Positions 54,472-63,448 of a DNA stretch of 64,000 bases are shown here, piece by piece. The translations under genes were made by a program, and so were the position numbers. The stretch comes from Ewingella sp049889095 (GTDB lineage Bacteria; Pseudomonadota; Gammaproteobacteria; Enterobacterales; Enterobacteriaceae), in NCBI GenBank assembly GCA_049889095.1, contig JBLJFK010000012.1. One strand, 5' to 3'. Positions within the stretch are counted from its first letter, which is position 1. Each line of letters starts with the position of its first letter. A model generated the notes under the pieces. It had not been told where the DNA came from, searched no databases, and saw only the letters and a program-made list of their open reading frames with translations.

Positions 54472-55561
54472 AAAGTGGAAAGTAAAGTTATCCAATTGGT
54501 TCTTACGCCGTTACGTTGCCAGACAGGGTGGATTGCTCGATAAATCGACGCTTAATAATCAGACCCATTTTGAGAGTATCGTTATTTACTCCACGACGGC
54601 ATTAGGTGACTTCATGTTTAACACGCCTGCCATTCGTTCAGTAAGACAGAGATATCCTGACGCTTACATCACCCTGGTCGCACATAGGAAAAACCAGGAA
54701 CTGGTCGATAACGGCATCTATTACGACCGTGTAGTTTACTGGGATAATAAAGTTAAATCTCTACCTACGCTGGTCAAATCTCTGAAAGAGCACCAGCCTG
54801 ATCTTGCCTTAATTCTGCATTCACATCTTCCTTACGATGTAATAAGCGCCGTAATGTCTGGTGTTAAATATATCATCAGAGACAATTACATGAATGGTAT
54901 TAGTGGGCTGGAAGAATGGCTTTCTAATTATGTATTCAACTATTATGGACACTTTGTCCGGCGTAAGCTTGAACTGGTCAGTATTTTGGGTTGTGACAGT
55001 AATAATGTTGCCATGGAAATACCCTCCCCTTATCAGGCTGGGGTGAAAGACCCTCACCATACGGTTATTGGCATGCAAATAGGTGCATCAACTGAGTCCC
55101 GCTGTTGGCCCATCACTCATTATTCTAAATTGGCAGATATTTTATCAGAATGTCATTCGAATGTTCGGATAGTATTGATTGGTGGTGGAACAGATATTGC
55201 TCGGGGAGATGCGATGATTGCACAAGTCTCTGATAGTACAAAACAAATTATTGATAATAAGATTGGGAAAACCGATTTGCAGCAACTGATTACTATGATC
55301 GATGGTTTTGATTTATTGGTCACTGGCGACACTGGCCCATTACATCTTGCTGTTGCTGTTAAAACAAAAACTATCAGTCTTTTTGTAACTGCTGATTCAC
55401 GGTCTACCGGACCTATTCAGGACACCGAATTACACCGTATTATTCAGGTTTCCCGAATGGGGTATACTCTTTCTCTGGAAAAAATTAGCCCCATGGGAGT
55501 AATTCAACCGGAGCGTGTTTATTCTGAGTTGGTTGCCCACCTAAGTATGCCCAGGCATTGA
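54464..55561 (+). CDS. glycosyltransferase family 9 protein
   Basis: This 365-aa GT9 enzyme has a 35-residue N-terminal extension before YSTTALGDFMFNTPAIRSVR. TGDTGPLHLAVAVKTKTISLF marks the ADP-heptose-type donor site. It overlaps the deacetylase gene, so the two are coupled. It could be a heptosyltransferase or another core transferase, since GT9 members use several sugars. It is AT-richer than waaC and waaF. Confidence 0.78.
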   Translation: MSKKWKVKLSNWFLRRYVARQGGLLDKSTLNNQTHFESIVIYSTTALGDFMFNTPAIRSVRQRYPDAYITLVAHRKNQELVDNGIYYDRVVYWDNKVKSLPTLVKSLKEHQPDLALILHSHLPYDVISAVMSGVKYIIRDNYMNGISGLEEWLSNYVFNYYGHFVRRKLELVSILGCDSNNVAMEIPSPYQAGVKDPHHTVIGMQIGASTESRCWPITHYSKLADILSECHSNVRIVLIGGGTDIARGDAMIAQVSDSTKQIIDNKIGKTDLQQLITMIDGFDLLVTGDTGPLHLAVAVKTKTISLFVTADSRSTGPIQDTELHRIIQVSRMGYTLSLEKISPMGVIQPERVYSELVAHLSMPRH

Positions 55562-55583
55562 ACTATCTTTATTAACGGTAAAA

Positions 55584-56573
55584 TTATCGTATTTTCAGCA
55601 TCGCGTTTATTTTTGAGATGTAAGTATCCACAAGTGGGTACTTCATCTGAAAATATTTTCTTCGAGAAAGTGATGTGTTTTTACATAAGCTTGCTGCTAA
55701 TTTAAAAAGCTTTACGGTGGTGGGCGGGTAGTAATAATACCCATGAATTTTTTTGGTCATTTTCTTAACTTCGATAAAGCAGTTCTCTATCATAGGGGCG
55801 ACTAATTTAGCTATTTCAGTATCATTTTCATGCGTTTTAATGAAATAGAGCATTTTATACATAGCAAAAAGAATATCTTCGATGTCTTTATTTTTAATGT
55901 TTCTCGTTATGCCACTGTCATTAATACGATAGAAATAGAGCTGCTCATCAATATGCGCAATTTTTTTGGTTTTAAAATATTGAAATGGTGTGAAAATCAC
56001 GTCTTCATATCTGCGTCCCTTCACGAAGGTATCACCCTTTAATAACTCACGTCTAAATATCCGGCTCCATAAATGCCAGTTGGAGCGTTCAAAAATAGGT
56101 TTTAAACAATCAATCTCTGAACCTTTGAAATCATAAGGGGTGCAGCTTACATTTTTGCTGACGTCATCAGTTGGAGGGCGTTCGGTAAACTCAAGGAAAT
56201 TAAAGTCAATGATATCAAACTCACTCTTGCGCAGATAGGGTGCCAGCGTTGAGTAGTAGACAGGACTAAGAATGTCATCACCGTCTAAAAAGGTTACATA
56301 GATACCTGTCGCTTTTTGCAAACCAACGTTACGAGTTTCAGCGATACCCTGGTTAATTTGGCTGACGTAAGAGACGTGCTTGAAATCCTGTTGCTCAAGA
56401 AAACTTTCGACCAACGTGTTGGAACTATCATCAGAACCATCATCGATGATGATCACTTCCACTTCATCACTAATTTGTTCAAATAATGATTGTAGAGCCT
56501 CAATAATGAATTTTTCATTATTATGAAAGGGAACGATAATCGACAGCAGTGGCTGCTTAGTGGTTTGCATCAT
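55584..56573 (-). CDS. glycosyltransferase family 2 protein
   Basis: This 329-aa GT-A enzyme starts LLSIIVPFHNNEKFIIEAL (after a short head). VIIIDDGSDDSSNTLVE and FLDGDDILSP supply the nucleotide and metal-binding acids. It lies at the end of the hldD operon and overlaps the waaL end by 17 bases. It is markedly AT-rich. The acceptor sugar is unknown. It likely modifies the outer core or the first O-antigen sugar. Confidence 0.8.
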   Translation of the reverse strand: MMQTTKQPLLSIIVPFHNNEKFIIEALQSLFEQISDEVEVIIIDDGSDDSSNTLVESFLEQQDFKHVSYVSQINQGIAETRNVGLQKATGIYVTFLDGDDILSPVYYSTLAPYLRKSEFDIIDFNFLEFTERPPTDDVSKNVSCTPYDFKGSEIDCLKPIFERSNWHLWSRIFRRELLKGDTFVKGRRYEDVIFTPFQYFKTKKIAHIDEQLYFYRINDSGITRNIKNKDIEDILFAMYKMLYFIKTHENDTEIAKLVAPMIENCFIEVKKMTKKIHGYYYYPPTTVKLFKLAASLCKNTSLSRRKYFQMKYPLVDTYISKINAMLKIR

Positions 56574-57822
56574 ACTGGTTGCCCGCTATCTGAACATAGG
56601 TGGATGCGTGTTTACCGATCAAAATGCTGAAAATAATAGCAAGCCCGAATATCCCGGTAGCCTCAGAGCTGAAGAACAACACGTCACTTAAGCCGTAAAT
56701 AATTATAGTCATTATTATTGCCAGCAGCGCTGTATTTTTTTGCGATTTTAGTGAGAGATAGAGTAATGATAAATACAAAGCAGCCAACAGCAGACTGCCC
56801 CAGATACCGCGCAGTGAATAGGTGTCAACCAACTCATTGTGCATATGCACGTTAGTATAAGGCAGTGCTCCGGAAAGTAAGGGATACTCAGCCGCTATGG
56901 CGGTGAGTTCACTTCCCCGCTGCTCTGCTGATTGACCTAAAACATGTTGATTACCGGTCATTATCCCGGCTTTAAACATTGAGATTCGGGACCCAATAGA
57001 GTTACTACTTTGAGTCTGAGACAAGGCGCTCATATCTATTGTTAACGCTTCGATACGTTTATCGATAATGCTTCTAAGGAAAAAAGCACTCAGGAAGATT
57101 AATATACCTATAGACAGGCACGAAATGTATTTTTGTTTTTTTGTTATCTCTTTATCAGCAAGAAACATAATCATACTAATGGCTGGGAATGCAAGGATGG
57201 CAGCGCGTGTTTGCGTATGAATGAGCGCAACATAGCTTATAGCAAAGCCTAATACGAACAGGATTAGGCGGTATCTTGTATTGATATGAAGCAGTGTATA
57301 AAGCATTAGCATATCAACAGCGGTAATGATGTATGCAGCGACTGTTGCGCGGTCAAAGTTCAACTCGCTGCGGACATCACCTTCCTTAATGCTATAATAA
57401 ATAACATATAAATTGACAATTATGCCGAGCAATAATACAGCGGGTTTAACGAGTCGATTGAAATCAATGCGCTCATTAAGTGCAACTATTAGCACAAAAC
57501 CTGTGGCAATAAGTAATTTTCCGGTAACCATAAAAGCACGATACAGATTGATGTACTCTCCTGGCTGCTTATAAGCCGCGACCCAAAGAACGCTACCCAG
57601 CCCAACGGCAACAAAAAGAAGTGGCGCCCAAAGCAAATCAATTCTTCGGGTATAGTATTTAAAATTGAGTATTAATGCGATCAAAGCCAGATAGCTGCTA
57701 ACAAAAAAAATATTGCGCCCCTGGCTCCAGTTGAAGGAGATAGCAAAAAAACTGACTAAGCATCCGAAATAGATAAGATAGCTAAATACCGGATAGGGCG
57801 TTTCTCTTCTGAACATCAACAT
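56557..57822 (-). CDS. waaL: O-antigen ligase WaaL
   Basis: WaaL joins undecaprenyl-linked O polysaccharide to the lipid A-core on the periplasmic face. It has 421 aa and 11-12 membrane segments. Conserved residues include Arg206 in IHTQTRAAIL and the periplasmic-loop histidines in PYTNVHMHNELVDTYSLRG (His326/His328). Ligases are highly variable in sequence, and the gene is strongly AT-rich. GGA precedes the ATG. It lies 14 bases after a GT4 gene. Confidence 0.85.
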   Translation of the reverse strand: MLMFRRETPYPVFSYLIYFGCLVSFFAISFNWSQGRNIFFVSSYLALIALILNFKYYTRRIDLLWAPLLFVAVGLGSVLWVAAYKQPGEYINLYRAFMVTGKLLIATGFVLIVALNERIDFNRLVKPAVLLLGIIVNLYVIYYSIKEGDVRSELNFDRATVAAYIITAVDMLMLYTLLHINTRYRLILFVLGFAISYVALIHTQTRAAILAFPAISMIMFLADKEITKKQKYISCLSIGILIFLSAFFLRSIIDKRIEALTIDMSALSQTQSSNSIGSRISMFKAGIMTGNQHVLGQSAEQRGSELTAIAAEYPLLSGALPYTNVHMHNELVDTYSLRGIWGSLLLAALYLSLLYLSLKSQKNTALLAIIMTIIIYGLSDVLFFSSEATGIFGLAIIFSILIGKHASTYVQIAGNQYDANH

Positions 57823-57836
57823 TCATTCCAGTTAGT

Positions 57837-59006
57837 TTATCGGGATGCGATATAACGGGTTAATATTACTTCAAACTGCGCTTTAAACGAGGTGTAATCG
57901 AGTACGCCAGTTGTTAATTTTTGGGCATTTTCACGCATGCGCTGATAATTATCATTTTGTAAAAGTTGTTCTACTGCGTTTGCGCAGTCTATATGGCAAA
58001 GCAGTTTTGGTTCAACAAGCTTGTCCTGAATAGGGTCATACACATCATAGGGGAAATCGACATGCACATCAGTCAGTCTCTGATGTTCCTCTATACTTAT
58101 TTTTGGGGTTAAGCCTATCCCACATTCATTATTTTTCACCGCCTCTGGCTGCCCATCCACGAGGGGAAAAATCACCGGCACGCCATAATAGAGCGATTCC
58201 ACGCAAGATAAGCCGAATGGTTCAGTCACGGGTGTACTCATGTACACATCTGTTCGATTGAAGAAGTCAGCCACATTGTCCTGGAAACCCGTGAAGGTCA
58301 CATGGTCATTTAACTGTAATTTCTCCGACAGAGCTTCAAAAAGCGCGCGGTCGGGACCTTTGCCCGCAATTTCCAGCTGGACCTTATGCCCGCGTCTGAT
58401 CAGCTCTTGCACCATAAGCAGTGACACACTAATACCCTTTAGAGTGACTAACCTTGATGCTGTGCCGATCCTTAGCGTTTCGGGGAGTACTTTCGGCCCA
58501 AATTGAATACCCGATGGGGTCAGAATACGATTTGGTAATACTTCAACCGCTAAAGGCAGGTTGAAACGAAGTTCCATAACCCGTTTTGATGCCCATGAAG
58601 CCGATATCACACCATCGAGCATGGAGAAGAAACCCAATGTTTTGCGGTTTTTCGGATAACGCCACGAACATCCATGGTCATAATAGACTAACTTTCCGCG
58701 TGCCGGTTTTGCGGACAAAACCGGCACTAAATCCCAAACAATAATAATATCCGCGTTGGTTTTTTCGATTTTGCGTTTCAACACGAATTTGCGCAAGAAC
58801 TGTGGATAGCGTGTTGAGAAAGCATTTAATATTCGGTTAGCGTAAGTAATTTTTTTACCGGCTAGCTTCTCCTCAATCTCGCTGCCGACCTGGCTGTTAA
58901 TGCAGAGGATCTGATTGATATTATCGGTATCATCATTAACGTATTGCAGAAAAAGACGTTCAACACCGCCCATTTTTTCTAAGTTGATAATATGCAGCTT
59001 TTTCAT
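57837..59006 (-). CDS. GT4 glycosyltransferase in the waaC-waaL interval
   Basis: This 389-aa enzyme begins MKKLHIINLEKMGGVERLFL. The C-terminal donor site is VYMSTPVTEPFGLSCVESLYYG. It probably acts on the LPS core. Its ATG overlaps the waaC stop by four bases. The sugar specificity cannot be judged from the sequence. Confidence 0.8.
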   Translation of the reverse strand: MKKLHIINLEKMGGVERLFLQYVNDDTDNINQILCINSQVGSEIEEKLAGKKITYANRILNAFSTRYPQFLRKFVLKRKIEKTNADIIIVWDLVPVLSAKPARGKLVYYDHGCSWRYPKNRKTLGFFSMLDGVISASWASKRVMELRFNLPLAVEVLPNRILTPSGIQFGPKVLPETLRIGTASRLVTLKGISVSLLMVQELIRRGHKVQLEIAGKGPDRALFEALSEKLQLNDHVTFTGFQDNVADFFNRTDVYMSTPVTEPFGLSCVESLYYGVPVIFPLVDGQPEAVKNNECGIGLTPKISIEEHQRLTDVHVDFPYDVYDPIQDKLVEPKLLCHIDCANAVEQLLQNDNYQRMRENAQKLTTGVLDYTSFKAQFEVILTRYIASR

Positions 59007-59968
59007 CGAAGTGCCTTCTCCATTGCTTCGATTACTGTAGCAGGGGAAATGCTGGCCATATTTTTATCTGCAGCAGTTAATGATATTTGATTTTTCCCAT
59101 ACCCTCCAATCAAACCCGGATCCGTTGGCCCGTAGAGTGTGATGTTAGGACGGTCCAGCGCTGCCGTGAGATGACTCAGGCCGGTATCCACTGAGATAAC
59201 TGTTTTCGCGCCAGCCAAAATTTCAGCTATCTGTTGCAGGCTGAGTTTCGGCAATACTTCAACATGAGCAAAACCTTCGGCCAGCCTCAGTGCTCGTTGG
59301 TATTCATGCTCAGCTCCCCAGGGTAGTTTGATGCTAATACCGCGGGTTTCGAGTGAACCTATCAATTCGCGCCAGTGGCTTTCCGGCCAGTGTTTATCTG
59401 CGCGAGTTGTGGCATGCAGAAAGACCAGATAACGGTTGGCATCGGCTGGACGTTGAGACAGAAAGCGTGAGGCGATGGCGTAATTGCCCCGTGTTGAGGG
59501 CTTTTCGTAGCCAAGACTTTTAGCGAACAGTTCACGACTACGTTCAACCGCATGCTGTTTTTTGTCGATGTCATGGCGCTGATTAAAGAACCAGCTGGCA
59601 AAAGGCTCCCGTGCGCTTTTTGCATCCTGACCGTGCTTTTTGCCTTTGGCAACGCGGGTGATCAGCGCAGCACTTTTAATCAGACCTTGTGCATCAATGA
59701 CCGCGTCATAGGTACGTAACTGTAATTCTCTTTTAAAGTCGCAGCGTTGCTGGCGGGTTTCAGAACCAAACCAGTTTTTACGCCAGCGGCGAATAGCGAC
59801 CGGGATCACTTTGTCTACTGCCGGATGCCAGCTGGGAATCTGTGCGAAATTTTCTTCCACTACCCAGTCAAACGAGATACCCGGGATGGCATTCATCGCA
59901 TCGGTTAACGCTGGAAGCGTATGCAGAACATCGCCCATTGACGATGTTTTAACGATCAGTACCCGCAT
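59003..59968 (-). CDS. waaC: LPS heptosyltransferase I (WaaC)
   Basis: WaaC adds the first L-glycero-D-manno-heptose to Kdo of lipid A-Kdo2. It is a GT9 protein of 321 aa. MRVLIVKTSSMGDVLHTLPA is the N-terminal signature. The C-terminal site SVDTGLSHLTAALDRPNITLYGPT binds ADP-heptose. Its start overlaps the waaF stop by one base. It is highly conserved compared with its AT-rich downstream neighbours. Confidence 0.96.
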   Translation of the reverse strand: MRVLIVKTSSMGDVLHTLPALTDAMNAIPGISFDWVVEENFAQIPSWHPAVDKVIPVAIRRWRKNWFGSETRQQRCDFKRELQLRTYDAVIDAQGLIKSAALITRVAKGKKHGQDAKSAREPFASWFFNQRHDIDKKQHAVERSRELFAKSLGYEKPSTRGNYAIASRFLSQRPADANRYLVFLHATTRADKHWPESHWRELIGSLETRGISIKLPWGAEHEYQRALRLAEGFAHVEVLPKLSLQQIAEILAGAKTVISVDTGLSHLTAALDRPNITLYGPTDPGLIGGYGKNQISLTAADKNMASISPATVIEAMEKALR

Positions 59969-61017
59969 TACAGCCCTTCTCCTGCTGCCAAAAGCTGTGA
60001 CAGTTCCTGATAAACCGCTTCAGGTTGAATATCGATCAGACTTTGGTGGTAGCCCTGTTCTGTATCGCCTTTACGCACTTTATGATAGCCGGTGATGAGG
60101 CGAATGACTTTGGCATGCTGGCTCAGTGGTGGCGTAAAGTCTGGGCTGCTTGGCCCGTAAAGTGCTACCAGCGGCTTGTTCAGTGCGGCCGCAACATGCA
60201 TCAAACCTGAATCATTACTGACCACGGCCTGACAGGCGGCAATCAGCACAACAGCCTGATCTAACGATGTTTTACCGGCCAGATTCATGCAAAATCCCTG
60301 GGCCTGTTCTGCCAATGCTAAACGAATATCTTCACCAGCAGGGTGATCTTTTGCCGAGCCGAAAAGCACTATCTGATAACCCGCAGCGATGAGTTTCCCT
60401 GCCAGGGTGGCGTAATGATAGTGCGGCCAGCGCTTAGCCGGGCCGAACTCTGCGCCGGGGCAGAATCCAATAAGAGGGCGGTCAATGGAGAGCGCAAAAG
60501 ATCCACGGGCTGCCATGGCTTCTGTCTCGGTGACCTGCAACTGCGGCCAAAGTAATGGCTGAGGCAAGTCGGCGGCAGAATTTATCTGCGGTTCATCATA
60601 GGCCAGTGCTGCATAGCGCTGGACCATCAGTGGGAAAGCCTGTTTATCCAGTATGCGCAGATCGTTGAGCAAGCCGTAACGCATCTCGCCGCGCCAGCCG
60701 GTACGCTGAGGAATCTGAGCAAAGAAAGGTATGAGCGCAGACTTGAAAGAGTTCGGCAACACGAAGGCACGCTGATAATGGGTGTCTCGTAACGCGACGC
60801 CCAAACGGCGCCGTGCGCCAAGTTCCAATGCACCATGGCCCAAAGGCATCGGTATAGCATGGCTGACCTCCGGCATTCTTTCAAGCAACGGCCGGCACCA
60901 CGCCGGCGCCATGACGTCAATCTGTGCCGCGGGCTCAATGGCCTTAATGGTCCGGTAAAGACTTTGTGACATCATCATGTCGCCCACCCAGGAAGGGCCA
61001 ATGACCAGCATTTTCAT
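59968..61017 (-). CDS. waaF: LPS heptosyltransferase II (WaaF)
   Basis: WaaF adds the second heptose of the inner core. It has 349 aa (E. coli 348). The N-terminal motif is MKMLVIGPSWVGDMMMSQSL, and the donor site is SNDSGLMHVAAALNKPLVALYGPSSP. It lies 49 bases after hldD in the same operon. Confidence 0.96.
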   Translation of the reverse strand: MKMLVIGPSWVGDMMMSQSLYRTIKAIEPAAQIDVMAPAWCRPLLERMPEVSHAIPMPLGHGALELGARRRLGVALRDTHYQRAFVLPNSFKSALIPFFAQIPQRTGWRGEMRYGLLNDLRILDKQAFPLMVQRYAALAYDEPQINSAADLPQPLLWPQLQVTETEAMAARGSFALSIDRPLIGFCPGAEFGPAKRWPHYHYATLAGKLIAAGYQIVLFGSAKDHPAGEDIRLALAEQAQGFCMNLAGKTSLDQAVVLIAACQAVVSNDSGLMHVAAALNKPLVALYGPSSPDFTPPLSQHAKVIRLITGYHKVRKGDTEQGYHQSLIDIQPEAVYQELSQLLAAGEGL

Positions 61018-61066
61018 TCCGTACTCATCCCTCAGCTAACGTTTACAACTTTACTCAACGCGGATT

Positions 61067-61999
61067 TCACACCGTGCGGTTAAGCCACGCCATGTATTCA
61101 CCTACGCCTTCTGCCACAGTCTTGAATGGTTTGTCATAACCCGCTGCGCGCAGGGCTGACATGTCAGCCTGCGTAAAGGACTGGTAACGGCCTTTCAATT
61201 TTTCAGGGAATGGAATGGTTTCGATATGACCCGTTTTGTGGTGTTCGATCACCGCTTCAGCGACAGCCTGGAAGGATTCTGACCGGCCCGTCCCGCAGTT
61301 GAAGATCCCTGATACGCCGTTTTGCCAGAACCACAGGTTTACTGCTGCTACGTCACCAACGTAGATAAAGTCCCGCTTAAAACCTTCACTTCCTGCGAAC
61401 AGTTTTGGATTCTCGCCGGCATTAATCTGGTTGTTCAGATGGAATGCAACGCTTGCCATGCTGCCCTTATGGCCTTCACGCGGGCCATATACGTTGAAGT
61501 AACGGAAACCACAAATCTGTGACTGTGCCTGCGGCAGAATTTCACGCACATACTGGTCAAATAGGAATTTGGAGTAGCCATAAACATTTAGCGGTTGTTC
61601 ATATTTACGATCTTCGACAAAGCTGATGCTCTGGCTGCCGTAGGTCGCAGCGGAAGAGGCGTAAAGGAAAGGGATTTCGCGCTCAAGGCAGAAATGCAGG
61701 ATGTCTTTCGAGTATTGATAGTTGTTGTCCATCATGTACTTGCCATCCCACTCGGTGGTGGATGAACAGGCACCTTCATGGAAAATAGCGTCGATTTCGC
61801 CAAGGTCATCGCCGGCTACAATGCTGGCAATAAAATCTTCTTTGTCGCAGTAATCTGCAATATCCAGATCGACCAGATTGACGAACTTGGTGCCGTCTTT
61901 CAGGTTATCAACCACTAAAATATCGCGGTATCCCATTTCATTAAGCGATTTAATGATGTTGCTGCCGATAAAACCAGCGCCGCCAGTGACGATTATCAT
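61067..61999 (-). CDS. hldD: ADP-L-glycero-D-manno-heptose 6-epimerase
   Basis: HldD (RfaD/GmhD) converts ADP-D-glycero-D-manno-heptose to the L-glycero form, the donor for WaaC and WaaF. It is an SDR enzyme of 310 aa as in E. coli. The NAD(P)-binding site is VTGGAGFIGSNI, and the catalytic Tyr-Lys pair is in NVYGYSKFLFDQYV. A GTG three codons upstream is possible, but ATG at 61999 fits with AGGTGAG before it. It is the first gene of hldD-waaF-waaC-GT4-waaL-GT2. Confidence 0.98.
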   Translation of the reverse strand: MIIVTGGAGFIGSNIIKSLNEMGYRDILVVDNLKDGTKFVNLVDLDIADYCDKEDFIASIVAGDDLGEIDAIFHEGACSSTTEWDGKYMMDNNYQYSKDILHFCLEREIPFLYASSAATYGSQSISFVEDRKYEQPLNVYGYSKFLFDQYVREILPQAQSQICGFRYFNVYGPREGHKGSMASVAFHLNNQINAGENPKLFAGSEGFKRDFIYVGDVAAVNLWFWQNGVSGIFNCGTGRSESFQAVAEAVIEHHKTGHIETIPFPEKLKGRYQSFTQADMSALRAAGYDKPFKTVAEGVGEYMAWLNRTV

Positions 62000-62026
62000 G
62001 GGACTCACCTTTAATCATTTAGAAAA

Positions 62027-62043
62027 CCACGCACCATGCGTGG
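62027..62043 (-). other. hairpin in the hldD 5' region
   Basis: CCACGC-ACCAT-GCGTGG is a perfect 6-bp inverted repeat 28 bases before the hldD ATG. It may affect mRNA stability or bind a regulator. The remaining hldD-kbl interval shows no clear promoter consensus to me. Confidence 0.4.
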
Positions 62044-62242
62044 CTTATACAGTTAGCAACATCATAACACTTCATAATGCGGGCCACATTGGGAAGCTAT
62101 CCGATAAGTCGTATTCTTGTGTATCAAGACTTAAGGCGTGAACTATGCTGCAAAACGAAGATATTTTGACAGCTTCACTCGTTATTCATTATACGGATTA
62201 GTAATGTGTCTGATGAATGAGTCATTTTCAGGAGATAACGTT

Positions 62243-63439
62243 ATGTCCGCTTCGTTTTATCGCCAGTTGGAAGAAGATCTCGATCAGGCACGTGCTGATG
62301 GTCTGTTTAAAGAAGAACGAATCCTTACTTCCGCTCAGCAGGCGAAGATCACGGTGGCCGGAGGCCAACCAGTCATCAACTTTTGTGCTAACAATTACCT
62401 CGGTTTAGCCAACCACCCGGAACTGATCGCTGCAGCTAAAGCAGGACTGGACAGTCACGGCTTTGGCATGGCTTCGGTTCGTTTTATCTGCGGCACTCAA
62501 GATACGCACAAAGAGCTGGAAAGCCGTCTGGCAGATTTCCTCTGTATGGACGATGCGATCCTTTATTCCTCCTGTTTTGACGCTAACGGCGGATTGTTCG
62601 AAACTTTACTCGGCGCCGAAGATGCCATTATTTCTGATGCACTCAATCATGCATCGATTATCGACGGTGTGCGTTTATGTAAAGCCAAACGCTACCGTTA
62701 TGCCAACAACGACATGGCCGAACTCGAAACCTGTTTAGAAAAAGCCAAAGCCGAGGGCGCGCGACATATTCTGGTGGCCACCGATGGCGTATTTTCTATG
62801 GATGGCGTTATTGCCAATCTGGGCGGTATCTGCGATCTGGCCGAACGCTTTGACGCACTGGTGATGGTAGATGATTCCCACGCCGTTGGTTTCGTTGGTG
62901 AGCACGGGCGTGGAACGCATGAATATTGTGACGTGATCGGGCGGGTAGATATCATTACTGGCACGCTCGGCAAAGCGTTGGGTGGTGCATCCGGCGGCTA
63001 TACCGCGGCGCGCAAAGAAGTGATCGACTGGCTGCGGCAGCGTTCCCGCCCTTATTTGTTTTCTAACTCCCTTGCGCCTTCTATTGTCGCCGCCTCGCTG
63101 AAAGTCCTTTCAATGCTGGAAGAGGGCAGCGAATTGCGCCAACGCCTGATGGATAACGCGACGTTGTTCCGTGAAAAAATGACCGCTGCCGGTTTTACCC
63201 TGGCAGGCGCCGATCACGCGATTATTCCGGTGATGCTGGGCGAGGCCAAACTGGCGCAGGAGTTTGCTTCGGCGCTTCAGCATGAAGGTATTTACGTCAC
63301 CGGTTTCTTCTTTCCTGTGGTGCCAAAAGGTCAGGCGCGCATCCGTACCCAGATGTCTGCCGCGCACACCACCGAACAAATCGAACAGGCGGTGGACGCC
63401 TTCACCCGCATCGGTAAAAAACTTGGCGTCGTCGCCTGA
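62243..63439 (+). CDS. kbl: glycine C-acetyltransferase
   Basis: Kbl (2-amino-3-ketobutyrate CoA ligase) cleaves 2-amino-3-oxobutanoate with CoA to glycine and acetyl-CoA. It is a PLP enzyme of 398 aa as in E. coli. The Schiff-base lysine lies in TGTLGKALGGASGGY, and VDDSHAVGFVG precedes it. The start MSASFYRQL at 62243 has AGGAGAT upstream. The open frame further left is not conserved. It works with Tdh in threonine breakdown. The tdh ATG follows nine bases after its stop. Confidence 0.98.
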   Translation: MSASFYRQLEEDLDQARADGLFKEERILTSAQQAKITVAGGQPVINFCANNYLGLANHPELIAAAKAGLDSHGFGMASVRFICGTQDTHKELESRLADFLCMDDAILYSSCFDANGGLFETLLGAEDAIISDALNHASIIDGVRLCKAKRYRYANNDMAELETCLEKAKAEGARHILVATDGVFSMDGVIANLGGICDLAERFDALVMVDDSHAVGFVGEHGRGTHEYCDVIGRVDIITGTLGKALGGASGGYTAARKEVIDWLRQRSRPYLFSNSLAPSIVAASLKVLSMLEEGSELRQRLMDNATLFREKMTAAGFTLAGADHAIIPVMLGEAKLAQEFASALQHEGIYVTGFFFPVVPKGQARIRTQMSAAHTTEQIEQAVDAFTRIGKKLGVVA

Positions 63440-63448
63440 GGAAGCCGT

